From Segatella copri (GTDB lineage: Bacteria > Bacteroidota > Bacteroidia > Bacteroidales > Bacteroidaceae): DNA of 64,000 bases. A program made the translations under genes and the position numbers. Location of the stretch: positions 62,001-126,000 of the forward strand of contig NZ_CP156892.1 of the NCBI RefSeq assembly GCF_019249795.2. Reading direction: 5' to 3'. The notes below the pieces were generated by a model, which worked only from the letters and a program-made list of their open reading frames with translations, was not told the origin of the DNA and did not search any database. Shown one piece after another: positions 25,948-34,414 of this stretch (positions are counted from its first letter, which is position 1; every line of letters starts with the position of its first letter).

Positions 25948-26085
25948 ATGCAAGCAACAAAGAACAATACAAAGGAGGAAACCATCAGAAAGTTTAAACA
26001 ACTCCTAAAACATAAAGAGGAGATGCTCGAAAGAGCAAAACAATATGATGGCATTGACATTTATGCTAAATTTGCAAACGCATGA
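25948..26085 (+). CDS. Small hypothetical protein, first gene of the DUF6169 pair
   Basis: 45 residues, starting MQATKNNTKEETIRKFKQLL. The start is supported by an unusually good ribosome-binding site (AAAAAGGAGG, 7 nt before ATG), rare in this window; longer frames upstream cross the promoter. The protein is charged and helical (HKEEMLERAKQYDG). Its stop overlaps the next start as ATGA, so expression is coupled. The size and order resemble an antitoxin-like partner of the downstream gene; this is inference. Confidence 0.7.
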   Translation: MQATKNNTKEETIRKFKQLLKHKEEMLERAKQYDGIDIYAKFANA

Positions 26086-26573
26086 AAGAATTGTCTCTAC
26101 ATCACATTAACAGCAAATCACCTTATCGAGTTATCTGCTCAGATAAGGGTGATTATCTGTTTGCAACAGACAAGGGGATTAACTATACCATTTCTTTTAC
26201 GGAAGAGTTTCCTCTTGGCGGTTGTATGAGCTATCAATTTTGCATACACAATGACAATAAAATCCATGGCTCATACGATAATAAAATAAGCACAACGATT
26301 ATTGCCATCATTGAGGAGTTCTTCCTTCAAAACTTGAATGTCTTACTATATATTTGCGACACAAGTGACAACCGTGAAGAAGTTAGAAATCGTTTGTTTA
26401 TAAGATGGTTCAAGGAATATGCAGACCCACAAAAGTATACCATCCAGTCTGCTAACACAACCATTGAAGGTCAAGGATTCTACTCTTCTATCATTGTAGA
26501 AAACAGAAATCCACTATTAGATGAAATCAAAGCTGATTTCGAAAAGTCGGCAAATGATTTAAAAGAGAAATAG
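26082..26573 (+). CDS. DUF6169 family protein
   Basis: The 163-residue protein reads as alternating strands and helices (SPYRVICSDKGDYLFATDKG, ISFTEEFPLGGCMSYQFCI). It has a central DTSDNREEVRNRLFIRWF segment typical of what I recall as DUF6169, a Bacteroidota family usually coded behind a tiny ORF. Function is unknown. The coupled two-gene layout beside a restriction-like operon suggests a defence or toxin-antitoxin role, unproven. It is followed by copy 2 of the palindromic repeat. Confidence 0.7.
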   Translation: MKELSLHHINSKSPYRVICSDKGDYLFATDKGINYTISFTEEFPLGGCMSYQFCIHNDNKIHGSYDNKISTTIIAIIEEFFLQNLNVLLYICDTSDNREEVRNRLFIRWFKEYADPQKYTIQSANTTIEGQGFYSSIIVENRNPLLDEIKADFEKSANDLKEK

Positions 26574-26620
26574 TTTCTTGCAAATCCCAATAAAATTGGT
26601 TATAAAGCAGCATATATTCA

Positions 26621-26720
26621 AGGCTTTTGCCCTTACAGGGCGCAGGAGGACAACGCCTTAATACCCAGGGTGTTGCCCTGGGCTAGGAGCTTTTGGGCCT
26701 TCAGCCCGTGCTTGAACCAC
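26621..26720. repeat. Palindromic REP-like repeat, copy 2 (right border of the defence island)
   Basis: Inverted relative to the copy at 16810-16911. It contains ACCCAGGGTGTTGCCCTGGG, GCTAGGAGCTTTTGGGCC and TTCAGCCCG in the reverse-complement order of copy 1. The two copies bracket about 9.7 kb. Confidence 0.85.
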
Positions 26721-26770
26721 ATGCAAAAGTTCAATGATTTACTTCTTAACCAGGCATTTTATACTCATGT

Positions 26771-27001
26771 CTAAGCTTCCAAATAGTTCATCATATCCTC
26801 CAATGTATCGAAGTTCTTGACATTCCCCCTCTTTACATCCATAATAGCCTCCAACAAATCGCCCTCATACACTTGTGGTCTAGTATGCTTCTTATCATCC
26901 ATAAAACGAACCAAACGTACATAGCCAGAGCGACAAACCTTCGACTTTTCCTTCTTGGAACAATCAAAAGCGTTCTTAAAATCTATAGTAATCTGCTCCA
27001 T
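26771..27001 (-). CDS. Small hypothetical protein
   Basis: 76 residues starting MEQITIDFKNAFDCSKKEKS. Basic in the first half, then acidic with a C-terminal DTLEDMMNYLEA helix. No known domain or motif is recognised. It lies alone between the palindromic repeat and the HU-like gene, 50 nt downstream of the latter on the same strand, so it may be the second gene of that transcript. Confidence 0.6.
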   Translation of the reverse strand: MEQITIDFKNAFDCSKKEKSKVCRSGYVRLVRFMDDKKHTRPQVYEGDLLEAIMDVKRGNVKNFDTLEDMMNYLEA

Positions 27002-27050
27002 AATTATTTGGACTTTAAATTAAACATCTATTTTAATACTATCGTTGCAT

Positions 27051-27689
27051 TTATTCTTTCCTCTTCACCCAAACCTTATGGCTGCCGCGGCCTAGTGAAT
27101 CTATCGGCGAAGTTTTGTCATTTGTCAGCTCCTTCAGTTCCATAGAGGCGGCAGTACGGCTCAGGTTGTTGATGGAGGCATAATCACCTAGGGTGAGGAC
27201 TCCGTTCTTTTCTATCACCTCCAGGGCTCGGGCGATGCGCTCTTCCCTGGAATAGAGCTGCTTACGGATAACCTTTACGCCACCCATATCACGCTCCAGG
27301 TCACGGTCGGTTTCACGCTTCACATCCTTGATAAACTCAGGGGACGCCTTGAAGTTGATGTCCTTCACGCCCACCTTGCGGTACGTCATCTTATCATCTG
27401 GATTAAGAATTTCCCTAGGCTTCTCATCCTCGAAAGCGAGGGAGAGGGAGAAGGTGCCGAAACCTTCCAGATTCACGTTGTACCCCATGGAGAGCATGTC
27501 TGTCAGCATATCAACCACATCGGTCAATACAGCCTCCGTGGTACTTTCCGAAATACCGCGATGGTAGTTCTGCATCATCTTGACGAACTCTTTTCGGGAT
27601 AGTGTACGGTTGGTCACCATCTTGGGATAAACTCTGCGCTTGCCTTCATAGCGCATATCCCCCATTTCCTGCAATTTGTACTTAGCCAT
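27051..27689 (-). CDS. HU-like DNA-binding protein with C-terminal winged-helix-like extension
   Basis: The 212-residue protein has an HU/IHF-type domain in about residues 1-125 (TLSRKEFVKMMQNYHRGISE and VNLEGFGTFSLSL, where HU has GFGTF). The extension at about 145-210 (RIARALEVIEKNGVLTLGDY, NNLSRTAASMELKEL) looks like a winged helix-turn-helix. Such HU-like proteins are common beside accessory loci in Bacteroidota and probably bind or bend DNA. The gene has a 230-nt leader starting with four 21-nt repeats, divergent from sbcD. Confidence 0.82.
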   Translation of the reverse strand: MAKYKLQEMGDMRYEGKRRVYPKMVTNRTLSRKEFVKMMQNYHRGISESTTEAVLTDVVDMLTDMLSMGYNVNLEGFGTFSLSLAFEDEKPREILNPDDKMTYRKVGVKDINFKASPEFIKDVKRETDRDLERDMGGVKVIRKQLYSREERIARALEVIEKNGVLTLGDYASINNLSRTAASMELKELTNDKTSPIDSLGRGSHKVWVKRKE

Positions 27690-27834
27690 ATCAGTTTCCT
27701 TTCCTATTTTAGTTTATTAGTATTTCTTATTGCAACAGCCTTTACATCCTATAGTATTTATTGTTATACTTAAAAAGAAAAGACCACAAACCTAGGAAGA
27801 AAAGTATTTAATCCTAGGAGAAATCTCCATTCAT

Positions 27835-27918
27835 AGACACTGAACCGACATTCAAAGTCTATGAACCGCCGTTCAAAGACACTGAACGGACATTCAATGT
27901 TTATGAACGAAGATTTCT
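27835..27918. repeat. Four 21-nt tandem units at the transcription start of the HU-like gene
   Basis: Units at 27835-27855, 27856-27876, 27877-27897 and (degenerate) 27898-27918. Each has the core TGAACcgNCNTTCA, a near-palindrome (TGAACCGCCGTTCA in unit 2 is perfect). On the minus strand the array starts about 6 nt after the TAnnTTTG box. Confidence 0.8.
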
Positions 27919-27924
27919 ACCTTG

Positions 27925-27932
27925 CAAAGATA
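27925..27932 (-). promoter_or_regulatory. TAnnTTTG -7 box for the HU-like gene
   Basis: The minus-strand TATCTTTG is followed by CAAGG. The predicted transcript starts with the 21-nt repeat array. Confidence 0.7.
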
Positions 27933-28039
27933 CAACTTTATCAGATATAAAACAAGACTTTTCCTGAATATCTTTACTTTTCCGGCCATAATTCTTCGTT
28001 TTTTGAGCTTATTTCTTTGCGTATCCCAAATAATTGTGT

Positions 28040-28047
28040 TAACTTTG
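28040..28047 (+). promoter_or_regulatory. TAnnTTTG -7 box for sbcDC
   Basis: TAACTTTG, seven bases before the 22-nt repeat array and 125 nt before the sbcD start. Between this box and the HU box (27933-28039) no other feature is seen. Confidence 0.65.
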
Positions 28048-28054
28048 TAGTCAG

Positions 28055-28142
28055 ATTGCAAACCAAAGGTCAAAGGATTGCAAACCAAAGGCCAAAGGAT
28101 TGCAAACCAAAGGCCAAAGGATTGTAAGCCAAAGACAAAGCA
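28055..28142 (+). repeat. Four 22-nt tandem units in the sbcD leader
   Basis: ATTGCAAACCAAAGGTCAAA plus GG is repeated at 28055, 28077, 28099 and (degenerate) 28121, exactly 22 nt apart; units 2 and 3 are identical. The RNA is purine-rich with little self-complementarity. Confidence 0.88.
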
Positions 28143-28171
28143 AAAGACTAAGATTAGACATTCTTATGAGT

Positions 28172-29479
28172 ATGAAGATATTAGCAACCAGCGACTGGCA
28201 CCTGGGCAACCTGTTTCACGGCAACGACCGTCTGCCGGAACACAAGCATTTCCTAAAATGGCTCCTGGAACAAATCGCTGAACAAAAGCCCGATGCTCTC
28301 CTCATCGCAGGAGACATCTTTGATAACGGAAATCCATCGGCAGCGGCACAGACCGTTTATTACGAGTTTCTTGCCGATGCTACCCAACTGTGCCCGAACA
28401 TGCAGGTCATCATTACCGCCGGCAACCACGATTCAGCCAGCCGACTGGAGGCTCCACGTCCGCTGCTCACCAAATACCACGTGGAAATAAGAGGAAACGT
28501 AAGGAAAATCTGGCAGCAGGGAGAAAGCGGGGACGATGATAAAACAGGCGGACATTGGATCTATTCCTTCGATGACCTCATCATCCCCGTAACCAACGAG
28601 GAAGGAGAAGAAGTCATCATCCTCACCGTACCTTTCCTTAGAAGCGATGTGGTGCAGAACGCCAGTTACTCGCAGGGTGTCAACGACTTTCTGAGAGAAC
28701 TGACGGCTGAGGCTCGACAGAAATACCCGGGCAGGAAATGCATCATGATGGCACACATGTACGCCAAGGGTTCGGATATCGCCAAGAAGGATGCGAGCGA
28801 GAAAATCATCATCGGCGGACAGGAGGAAGTGGACCTGGAAGGATGGAACGACCATCCCGACTATATGACTTGCGGACACATCCACAAACGGCAACATATC
28901 TGGAACACCGACTGGGCAAGATACACGGGAAGTATCCTCCCGATGTCGTTTGCTGAGAAAGACTACACCCACGGCATCGACCTCATCACCATAGAACACG
29001 GAGAAGAGGAGGAAGGAAAGGAAACCGGCAAGAGCAAGGAATGGAAAGTAGATTTCCTGGAATACAAGCCTCAGCATTCCCTCCGCATCCTGCCCGAAGA
29101 TGAGGAAGAGCTTACCTTCAAGAAATGGCAGAAGCTCATCAATTCTGAACTCAAGGAGAGAACTGACGGCGAACTGAGCGACCACTTCGACTACGTGATG
29201 CTGAAGGTGAAACAGGAGAAACTAACCAGCGATGACATCAAGGAACTGGAGAAACTCGTCAACGAAAAGGATGCCGTGCTCTGCAAAATCCAGCGCATCA
29301 TCCCGCAACTGGACCTCTCCACCATCCAGGGTTCCCAGCACATCACCAGCATAGAAGACATCATCAACCGTCCTCCGCTCGACACGCTGAAAGAAGCCTT
29401 TGCCATCAGACACAACGCTCCGATGAACGAAAGACAGGAGAAAATGTTATCCGATTTATTAACGACATCATCATTATGA
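28172..29479 (+). CDS. sbcD: Nuclease SbcCD subunit D (Mre11 homologue)
   Basis: The start at 28172 (MKILATSDWHLGN) is preferred; 28166 is also possible, and the frame is open further upstream only through the repeat array. The 435-residue protein has the calcineurin-like phosphoesterase motifs DWHLGN, AGDIFDNG, AGNHDS (His-Asp metal ligands) and TCGHIHKRQ. With SbcC it cleaves DNA hairpins and palindromes and processes blocked ends. sbcC overlaps it by 4 nt (ATGA). Confidence 0.96.
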   Translation: MKILATSDWHLGNLFHGNDRLPEHKHFLKWLLEQIAEQKPDALLIAGDIFDNGNPSAAAQTVYYEFLADATQLCPNMQVIITAGNHDSASRLEAPRPLLTKYHVEIRGNVRKIWQQGESGDDDKTGGHWIYSFDDLIIPVTNEEGEEVIILTVPFLRSDVVQNASYSQGVNDFLRELTAEARQKYPGRKCIMMAHMYAKGSDIAKKDASEKIIIGGQEEVDLEGWNDHPDYMTCGHIHKRQHIWNTDWARYTGSILPMSFAEKDYTHGIDLITIEHGEEEEGKETGKSKEWKVDFLEYKPQHSLRILPEDEEELTFKKWQKLINSELKERTDGELSDHFDYVMLKVKQEKLTSDDIKELEKLVNEKDAVLCKIQRIIPQLDLSTIQGSQHITSIEDIINRPPLDTLKEAFAIRHNAPMNERQEKMLSDLLTTSSL

Positions 29480-32400
29480 AATTCCTACAACTCGAAATAC
29501 TCAACCTCGCTTCACTTGACAAACAGGGAGGCGAGATCATCAACTTTGAAGAAGGTGCCTTAGGCGAGAGCACCATCTTCAGCATCGTAGGTCCGACGGG
29601 AAGTGGCAAGTCTACCCTACTCGATGCTATCTGTCTGGCTCTCTACAACCGCGCCCCTCGCTACCCCAGGAAGAAAGGCGACAAGAACCAGAACATCGAG
29701 ATTTTCGGAGCTGCCGATGCCAGCGAAAGTAACCGTCTGGCTCCTACCGACAGTAGAAACATCCTGACACGTGGCAAGAAGGAAGGCTACAGCAAACTCA
29801 CCTTCCTTGCCAACAACGGCAGCATCTACCGCGCAGAATGGCACGTCAGATTCCAGAGAGTGCGCTACGAGAACGCCAAGACTGCGCTCTATAAAATCAC
29901 GAGAAAGGGAGAAGAGATAACGGAGGAAGCTGCCGACTGGAACGAGCTGCCGAACATCATAGGACTGGACTACGACCAGTTTCTCCGCACCGTACTCATC
30001 GCCCAAGGCTCATTTGCCAACTTCCTGACGGCAAAGGAAAACGAGCGGTACGAACTCCTGGAAAAACTCATCGGATGCGAGGAAACTTATACGAACATCG
30101 CTACTGAAATCAAGAAGGCGAAAGACCAGGCGACGGATGCCTACAACCAGATGGCTGCATCGGTGGAAGCCGTTAAACAGAACCTGCTGAACGATGAGGA
30201 ACTCGCCCAACTGAAGGAGGAAATCGACCGGTTGGAAAAAGCTGAGAAGGAACTCGACAGCCAGTTGCAAGCCATTTCGAAAGACCTGCAATGGTTTGAG
30301 GAAAACGATAAGCAAATCAAGCAAATCAATATCTGCCAGACTGATATGGAGCAAGCATCAGATGCCATCAAAGAGATGCAAGCCCAGATTCTCCGTCTGC
30401 AGTTGCACGATGAAGTACAGCCTGCCGTCAACCTACTGCAGGAAGTAGAGCGACAGACGCAAAGCATCCAAGAGCAGGAAGAAAACATTCTGAAAGCGGA
30501 AGCAAACATCAAAAGTCAAGAGTCTGCCATCAGCGAAAGCGAGAAAACTCTCGCCAGTCTGAAGGAAGCAGTAAGCAAGGCACAGGAACAGCTGGAAAAG
30601 GCCCTGCCGGTCATCGCTGAAGCAAGGGCGCTGAAAACAAAAATGGAAGCGGCAATGCCGAATCTGAAAGAAAAGAAAGAGGCATTGGAGTTGGCGCAGA
30701 AAGAGAATCTAACTGCCCAGAAAGACGTGGAGGAAAACGCCCGAGACATCAAAAAATGGGAAGCCGAAACGGAGAAAGCGAACCTTGCCCTCAAAGCGAC
30801 ACAGGAAGAGATTGCCAAGCAGAAACAGGTTCTGCACGAAGCGACGCAAGCCGCTGAACAGGCTTGGGAGAAGGAAAGAAATAAGACTGCCGGACAGAAT
30901 ATAGAGGAACTGCAGAACAGTAAGACTATAGCCGACCGGAAACTACAAGATGTTCAGCAAGCCATCAAGGTTGTGGCTCATCTCGATACTGCCACAGCAG
31001 AAAAGCAGAAGAATGAGGAGCGCATCCAGCTCTTGGGCAAGAGAAATGCTGAGATAGATGAAGCGCTGGGCAAGTTGACCATCGAGACTTTGGAGAAAGA
31101 GACCCTGACGCTGAGAAATGCCTATACCCTCATGGTAAGTGAAAAATGGGAGATTCATCGTGCCAACCTGACGGAAGGCAAACCTTGTCCGCTCTGCGGC
31201 AGCACGACTCATCCTTATCATACCGACAACAGACAGTTTGAAGAAGCCACCACGGAACTCTCGCAACTTCTGAAAGCCAAGGAGGATCTGCTGAAACTGC
31301 AGCAGAAACAGGAAAAGGAGCTTTCCGGCGAAAGAAAACAGAACGATGGCGAAGTACAGACGCTCCAGAAACAACAGGAAAAGTTCTCGGGAGAAATCGC
31401 AACTTACGAAGAGGAATGGAAGGCGCTCATCGCCCAGTATCCAAAGATTCCGAAGGCAGAGGCAGAACTGAAATTGCTCTTGCCTATCTATGAAAACAAG
31501 GCGAAAGATGCGAGCAGCAAACTGAGCCTCTTTAACAAGATTCAGAAAGAGATAGAACGGCTGACCCAACTCAAGGATAAGGCTGTAAAGGATGAAGCTG
31601 CGTATGAAAGCAAGGCTTCTACTATACAGAATAAAGCCCAAGAAAACGCTTCAACCTGTGCCACAAAACTGGCTGAGCAAAAAGCACTTACCATCAATCT
31701 CTCTTCACAGCAAAAGAGTAAGGAGGAGGCTTACGAGAAAGCCCTTCAGGCATGGAATAGCGCCAAGAAGGGAATGGAGGAATGGCAGGAGAAATACAAG
31801 CAGATTCTGAATGGAGAAGAACCTGATGCGGCTGAACAAAGACTGACAGCAGCAAAGGATGAGGCAACGAAAGCAGCAGATAACCAGAACGAGAATATCA
31901 ACAAACTGAAGGCTGAACTCGCCAACAGTAAAGGTTCGCATCAAACCATGCTGTCTCAGAACAAGACGATGAAAGAGAATCTGCAAGCGAAGGAAAAGGA
32001 ACTCGACCTTTGGATTGAGGAATACAACAAGCAGCTTGAAGAAAAGAGCATCGAACCACCATTCATCGACCGAAATACCATCCGGGAGATGCTTCACTCT
32101 GCCGAAGACTGGAATGCCATCCGTCGGGAAAAGGACGAAAAGGAGAAAGCCGTGGCTTCAACTACCGCCCTTTACCAGAGTGCAGAAAAGGCGCATCAGC
32201 AGCACTTGGAACATCAGCCAGCCCAAACCCGTGATGCTCTCCTAGCCATTCAGCAGGAGTATCAGGAAAGAAGCCAGCGCAACGAACTGATTGCTGCCAA
32301 CGCCAGGATGCAGAACCATCAGGAAGCCGTGAAGCAGTTGGGTGACAAGGCTGAGGCTCTGAATCTCGTAACACAGGAAAAGGACGACTGGACAGCCATT

Positions 32401-32886
32401 ACGGATGCTATCGGAGCAGACGGCAAGACGCTGCGTAAGATAGCCCAATGCTATACGCTCAGTTTCCTGATAGCGCACGCCAACCAGGAAATCAGAAAGT
32501 TCAACAGCCGTTACGAACTGCAGCAGGTAAAGCATTCGCTGGGCATCCGAGTCATCGACCACGACCGTGCCGACGATATCCGAGACACCACCTCCCTATC
32601 AGGTGGCGAAACCTTCATCGTGAGTCTCGGTCTAGCCTTGGGCTTGTCGGCATTGTCCTCCCGCAACATCTCCTTCGAGAACCTGTTCATTGACGAAGGC
32701 TTCGGAACCCTCGACCCCGATACCTTAGCCACCGTCATCGACTCCCTCGCCATGCTGCAAAGTTCGCAAGGCAAGAAGGTGGGCGTCATCAGTCATACCG
32801 ACACGATGAGCGAGCGCATCACCACCCAAATAAGGATTATCAAGAATGGCAACTCCGGCAGCAGTCATATCGAGATCTATCCTTAA
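29476..32886 (+). CDS. sbcC: Nuclease SbcCD subunit C (Rad50-like ATPase)
   Basis: The 1136-residue protein has N-terminal Walker A GPTGSGKST (about 39-47) and two long coiled coils meeting at a zinc hook CPLC (Cys571 and Cys574). The C-terminal half-site carries the LSGGETFIVSLGLALGLSAL signature and Walker B LFIDEGFGTLD. This is the normal Rad50/SbcC architecture and length. It forms the ATP-driven clamp for SbcD on double-strand ends. Confidence 0.97.
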   Translation: MKFLQLEILNLASLDKQGGEIINFEEGALGESTIFSIVGPTGSGKSTLLDAICLALYNRAPRYPRKKGDKNQNIEIFGAADASESNRLAPTDSRNILTRGKKEGYSKLTFLANNGSIYRAEWHVRFQRVRYENAKTALYKITRKGEEITEEAADWNELPNIIGLDYDQFLRTVLIAQGSFANFLTAKENERYELLEKLIGCEETYTNIATEIKKAKDQATDAYNQMAASVEAVKQNLLNDEELAQLKEEIDRLEKAEKELDSQLQAISKDLQWFEENDKQIKQINICQTDMEQASDAIKEMQAQILRLQLHDEVQPAVNLLQEVERQTQSIQEQEENILKAEANIKSQESAISESEKTLASLKEAVSKAQEQLEKALPVIAEARALKTKMEAAMPNLKEKKEALELAQKENLTAQKDVEENARDIKKWEAETEKANLALKATQEEIAKQKQVLHEATQAAEQAWEKERNKTAGQNIEELQNSKTIADRKLQDVQQAIKVVAHLDTATAEKQKNEERIQLLGKRNAEIDEALGKLTIETLEKETLTLRNAYTLMVSEKWEIHRANLTEGKPCPLCGSTTHPYHTDNRQFEEATTELSQLLKAKEDLLKLQQKQEKELSGERKQNDGEVQTLQKQQEKFSGEIATYEEEWKALIAQYPKIPKAEAELKLLLPIYENKAKDASSKLSLFNKIQKEIERLTQLKDKAVKDEAAYESKASTIQNKAQENASTCATKLAEQKALTINLSSQQKSKEEAYEKALQAWNSAKKGMEEWQEKYKQILNGEEPDAAEQRLTAAKDEATKAADNQNENINKLKAELANSKGSHQTMLSQNKTMKENLQAKEKELDLWIEEYNKQLEEKSIEPPFIDRNTIREMLHSAEDWNAIRREKDEKEKAVASTTALYQSAEKAHQQHLEHQPAQTRDALLAIQQEYQERSQRNELIAANARMQNHQEAVKQLGDKAEALNLVTQEKDDWTAITDAIGADGKTLRKIAQCYTLSFLIAHANQEIRKFNSRYELQQVKHSLGIRVIDHDRADDIRDTTSLSGGETFIVSLGLALGLSALSSRNISFENLFIDEGFGTLDPDTLATVIDSLAMLQSSQGKKVGVISHTDTMSERITTQIRIIKNGNSGSSHIEIYP

Positions 32887-32925
32887 CCCATCGCAATTAC
32901 ACCTTAAATTATATAGTAATAAAAC

Positions 32926-32969
32926 AAAAGAAAGGGTGTGCCATAAGTCCATGACACACCCTTTCTTTT
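32926..32969. terminator. Bidirectional terminator between sbcC and panD
   Basis: AAAAGAAAGGGTGTG (32926-32940) pairs with CACACCCTTTCTTTT (32955-32969), giving T-runs on either strand for the convergent transcripts. Confidence 0.9.
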
Positions 32970-32983
32970 GTTTCCATTGAATA

Positions 32984-33328
32984 TTAAACCCTGTTTCCCT
33001 CTTTTGGGAAAACCACGGTTGGCTTGAAGGTCTTAGCCTCCTCAAAGTCCATCAGGGCATAAGCGATGATGATGACGGTATCGCCCACCTGCACCTTGCG
33101 GGCTGCAGCACCGTTCAGGCAGATACAACCGCTGCCACGCTCACCCTTGATAATATAGGTCTCCAAGCGCTCACCATTGTTGTTGTCTACAATCTGAACC
33201 TTCTCGCCTGCTATCAGATTAGCAGCGTCCATCAAGTCCTCATCGATGGTGATGCTACCCATATAATTCAGGTTAGCCTCAGTTACGGTCACACAATGGA
33301 GCTTACTCTTCAATACTTCTATCTGCAT
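32984..33328 (-). CDS. panD: Aspartate 1-decarboxylase
   Basis: The enzyme makes beta-alanine for pantothenate. The 114-residue proenzyme has the self-cleavage site Gly24-Ser25 within NYMGSITID, which yields the pyruvoyl group, plus conserved Lys9, Thr57-region [13 protein letters not shown] and LNGAAAR. Length is normal. It follows panC with a 60-nt gap on the same strand, so two steps of pantothenate synthesis are grouped. Confidence 0.97.
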   Translation of the reverse strand: MQIEVLKSKLHCVTVTEANLNYMGSITIDEDLMDAANLIAGEKVQIVDNNNGERLETYIIKGERGSGCICLNGAAARKVQVGDTVIIIAYALMDFEEAKTFKPTVVFPKEGNRV

Positions 33329-33388
33329 TGTTCTGTTATTACTTGATCTGTTACGGATTAAACTTAATAAAGAATATCTATCGAGGAA

Positions 33389-34240
33389 TTATCCCTTATA
33401 CTTGATATGGTCAATGAGACGGATAGGAGTCTTACCGCAATAAACGGTGATGCAACCTACCACGTATGCACTATCCTCCCATGAAGAAACATCCTGCAGG
33501 CTGTCGCCATCCACAATCTGGAAATACTCTACCTCCAGACCCTCTACAGCATTGATGTCGGCAACCACCTTATCGTGAGTTTCCTGTACGGTATGAGTCT
33601 TGGCATACTCCACACTCTCCTTCAGGGCCTTATAGATGTTTGGCGCAATGGCACGCTCATCAGGAGCCAGCAAAGTATTACGGCTGCTCTTAGCCAAACC
33701 ATCCTCATCACGGACAATAGGACACTCTACAATCTGCACATCGCTGTTGATGTACTTCACGAGCTGCTTGATGACAGCAATCTGCTGCCAATCCTTCTCA
33801 CCGAAATAAGCACGGGTTGGTCGAACGATATAGAAAAGACGGCTCACTACCTGACATACACCATTGAAATGACCCGGGCGCTTGGCACCCTCCATCACGG
33901 TAGAAACAGGTGGAAACTCAAAGTGGCGTGTATCTGGTGTAGGATACATCTCCTTCACCGATGGTGCAAACACATAGTCAGCACCACAAGCCTCCAAGAG
34001 CTTGCAGTCAGCATCGAGGGTACGAGGATAGCGATCCAAGTCACCCTGATCATTAAACTGTGTAGGATTCAGGAACACAGAAACTACAGTCACGCCATTT
34101 TCCTTTACACTGCGCTTAACAAGAGAGGCGTGACCCTCATGCAGCGCACCCATAGTTGGCACAAGGCCGATTTCCTTTCCCTCCTTACGACACATGAAGA
34201 GTTCGTTCTGGAGGTCAACAATCTTATTGAATACTTTCAT
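33389..34240 (-). CDS. panC: Pantothenate synthetase
   Basis: It joins pantoate and beta-alanine using ATP. Visible motifs are [15 protein letters not shown] (HxGH nucleotidyltransferase motif), [17 protein letters not shown] and SSRNTLL. The start at 34240 (MKVFNK) is preferred; 34246 adds two residues. The 283-residue length is typical. The gene is divergent from the glycogen-synthase-like gene. Confidence 0.96.
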   Translation of the reverse strand: MKVFNKIVDLQNELFMCRKEGKEIGLVPTMGALHEGHASLVKRSVKENGVTVVSVFLNPTQFNDQGDLDRYPRTLDADCKLLEACGADYVFAPSVKEMYPTPDTRHFEFPPVSTVMEGAKRPGHFNGVCQVVSRLFYIVRPTRAYFGEKDWQQIAVIKQLVKYINSDVQIVECPIVRDEDGLAKSSRNTLLAPDERAIAPNIYKALKESVEYAKTHTVQETHDKVVADINAVEGLEVEYFQIVDGDSLQDVSSWEDSAYVVGCITVYCGKTPIRLIDHIKYKG

Positions 34241-34374
34241 CGTCATAATCTGTTTTCGGGTGCAAAATAACAACTTTTTTCTCAAATGAGAAAGAAAAAA
34301 CCTAAAAATATGCGAATTATTGCCGAAAATAATGAATTTCGGAGAAAAAATGCCCCTATTTGAAGTTTTTTTTG

Positions 34375-34382
34375 TACCTTTG
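34375..34382 (+). promoter_or_regulatory. TAnnTTTG -7 box for the glycogen-synthase-like gene
   Basis: TACCTTTG followed by CACG, 32 nt upstream of the start codon. Confidence 0.7.
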
Positions 34383-34414
34383 CACGTAATTCGTAAGAAT
34401 AAAATTTAAATTTT

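Noticed and set aside
28055..28142. Possible CRISPR array
   Set aside because: The 22-nt units are directly adjacent with no spacers and no cas genes are nearby; it is a simple tandem repeat.
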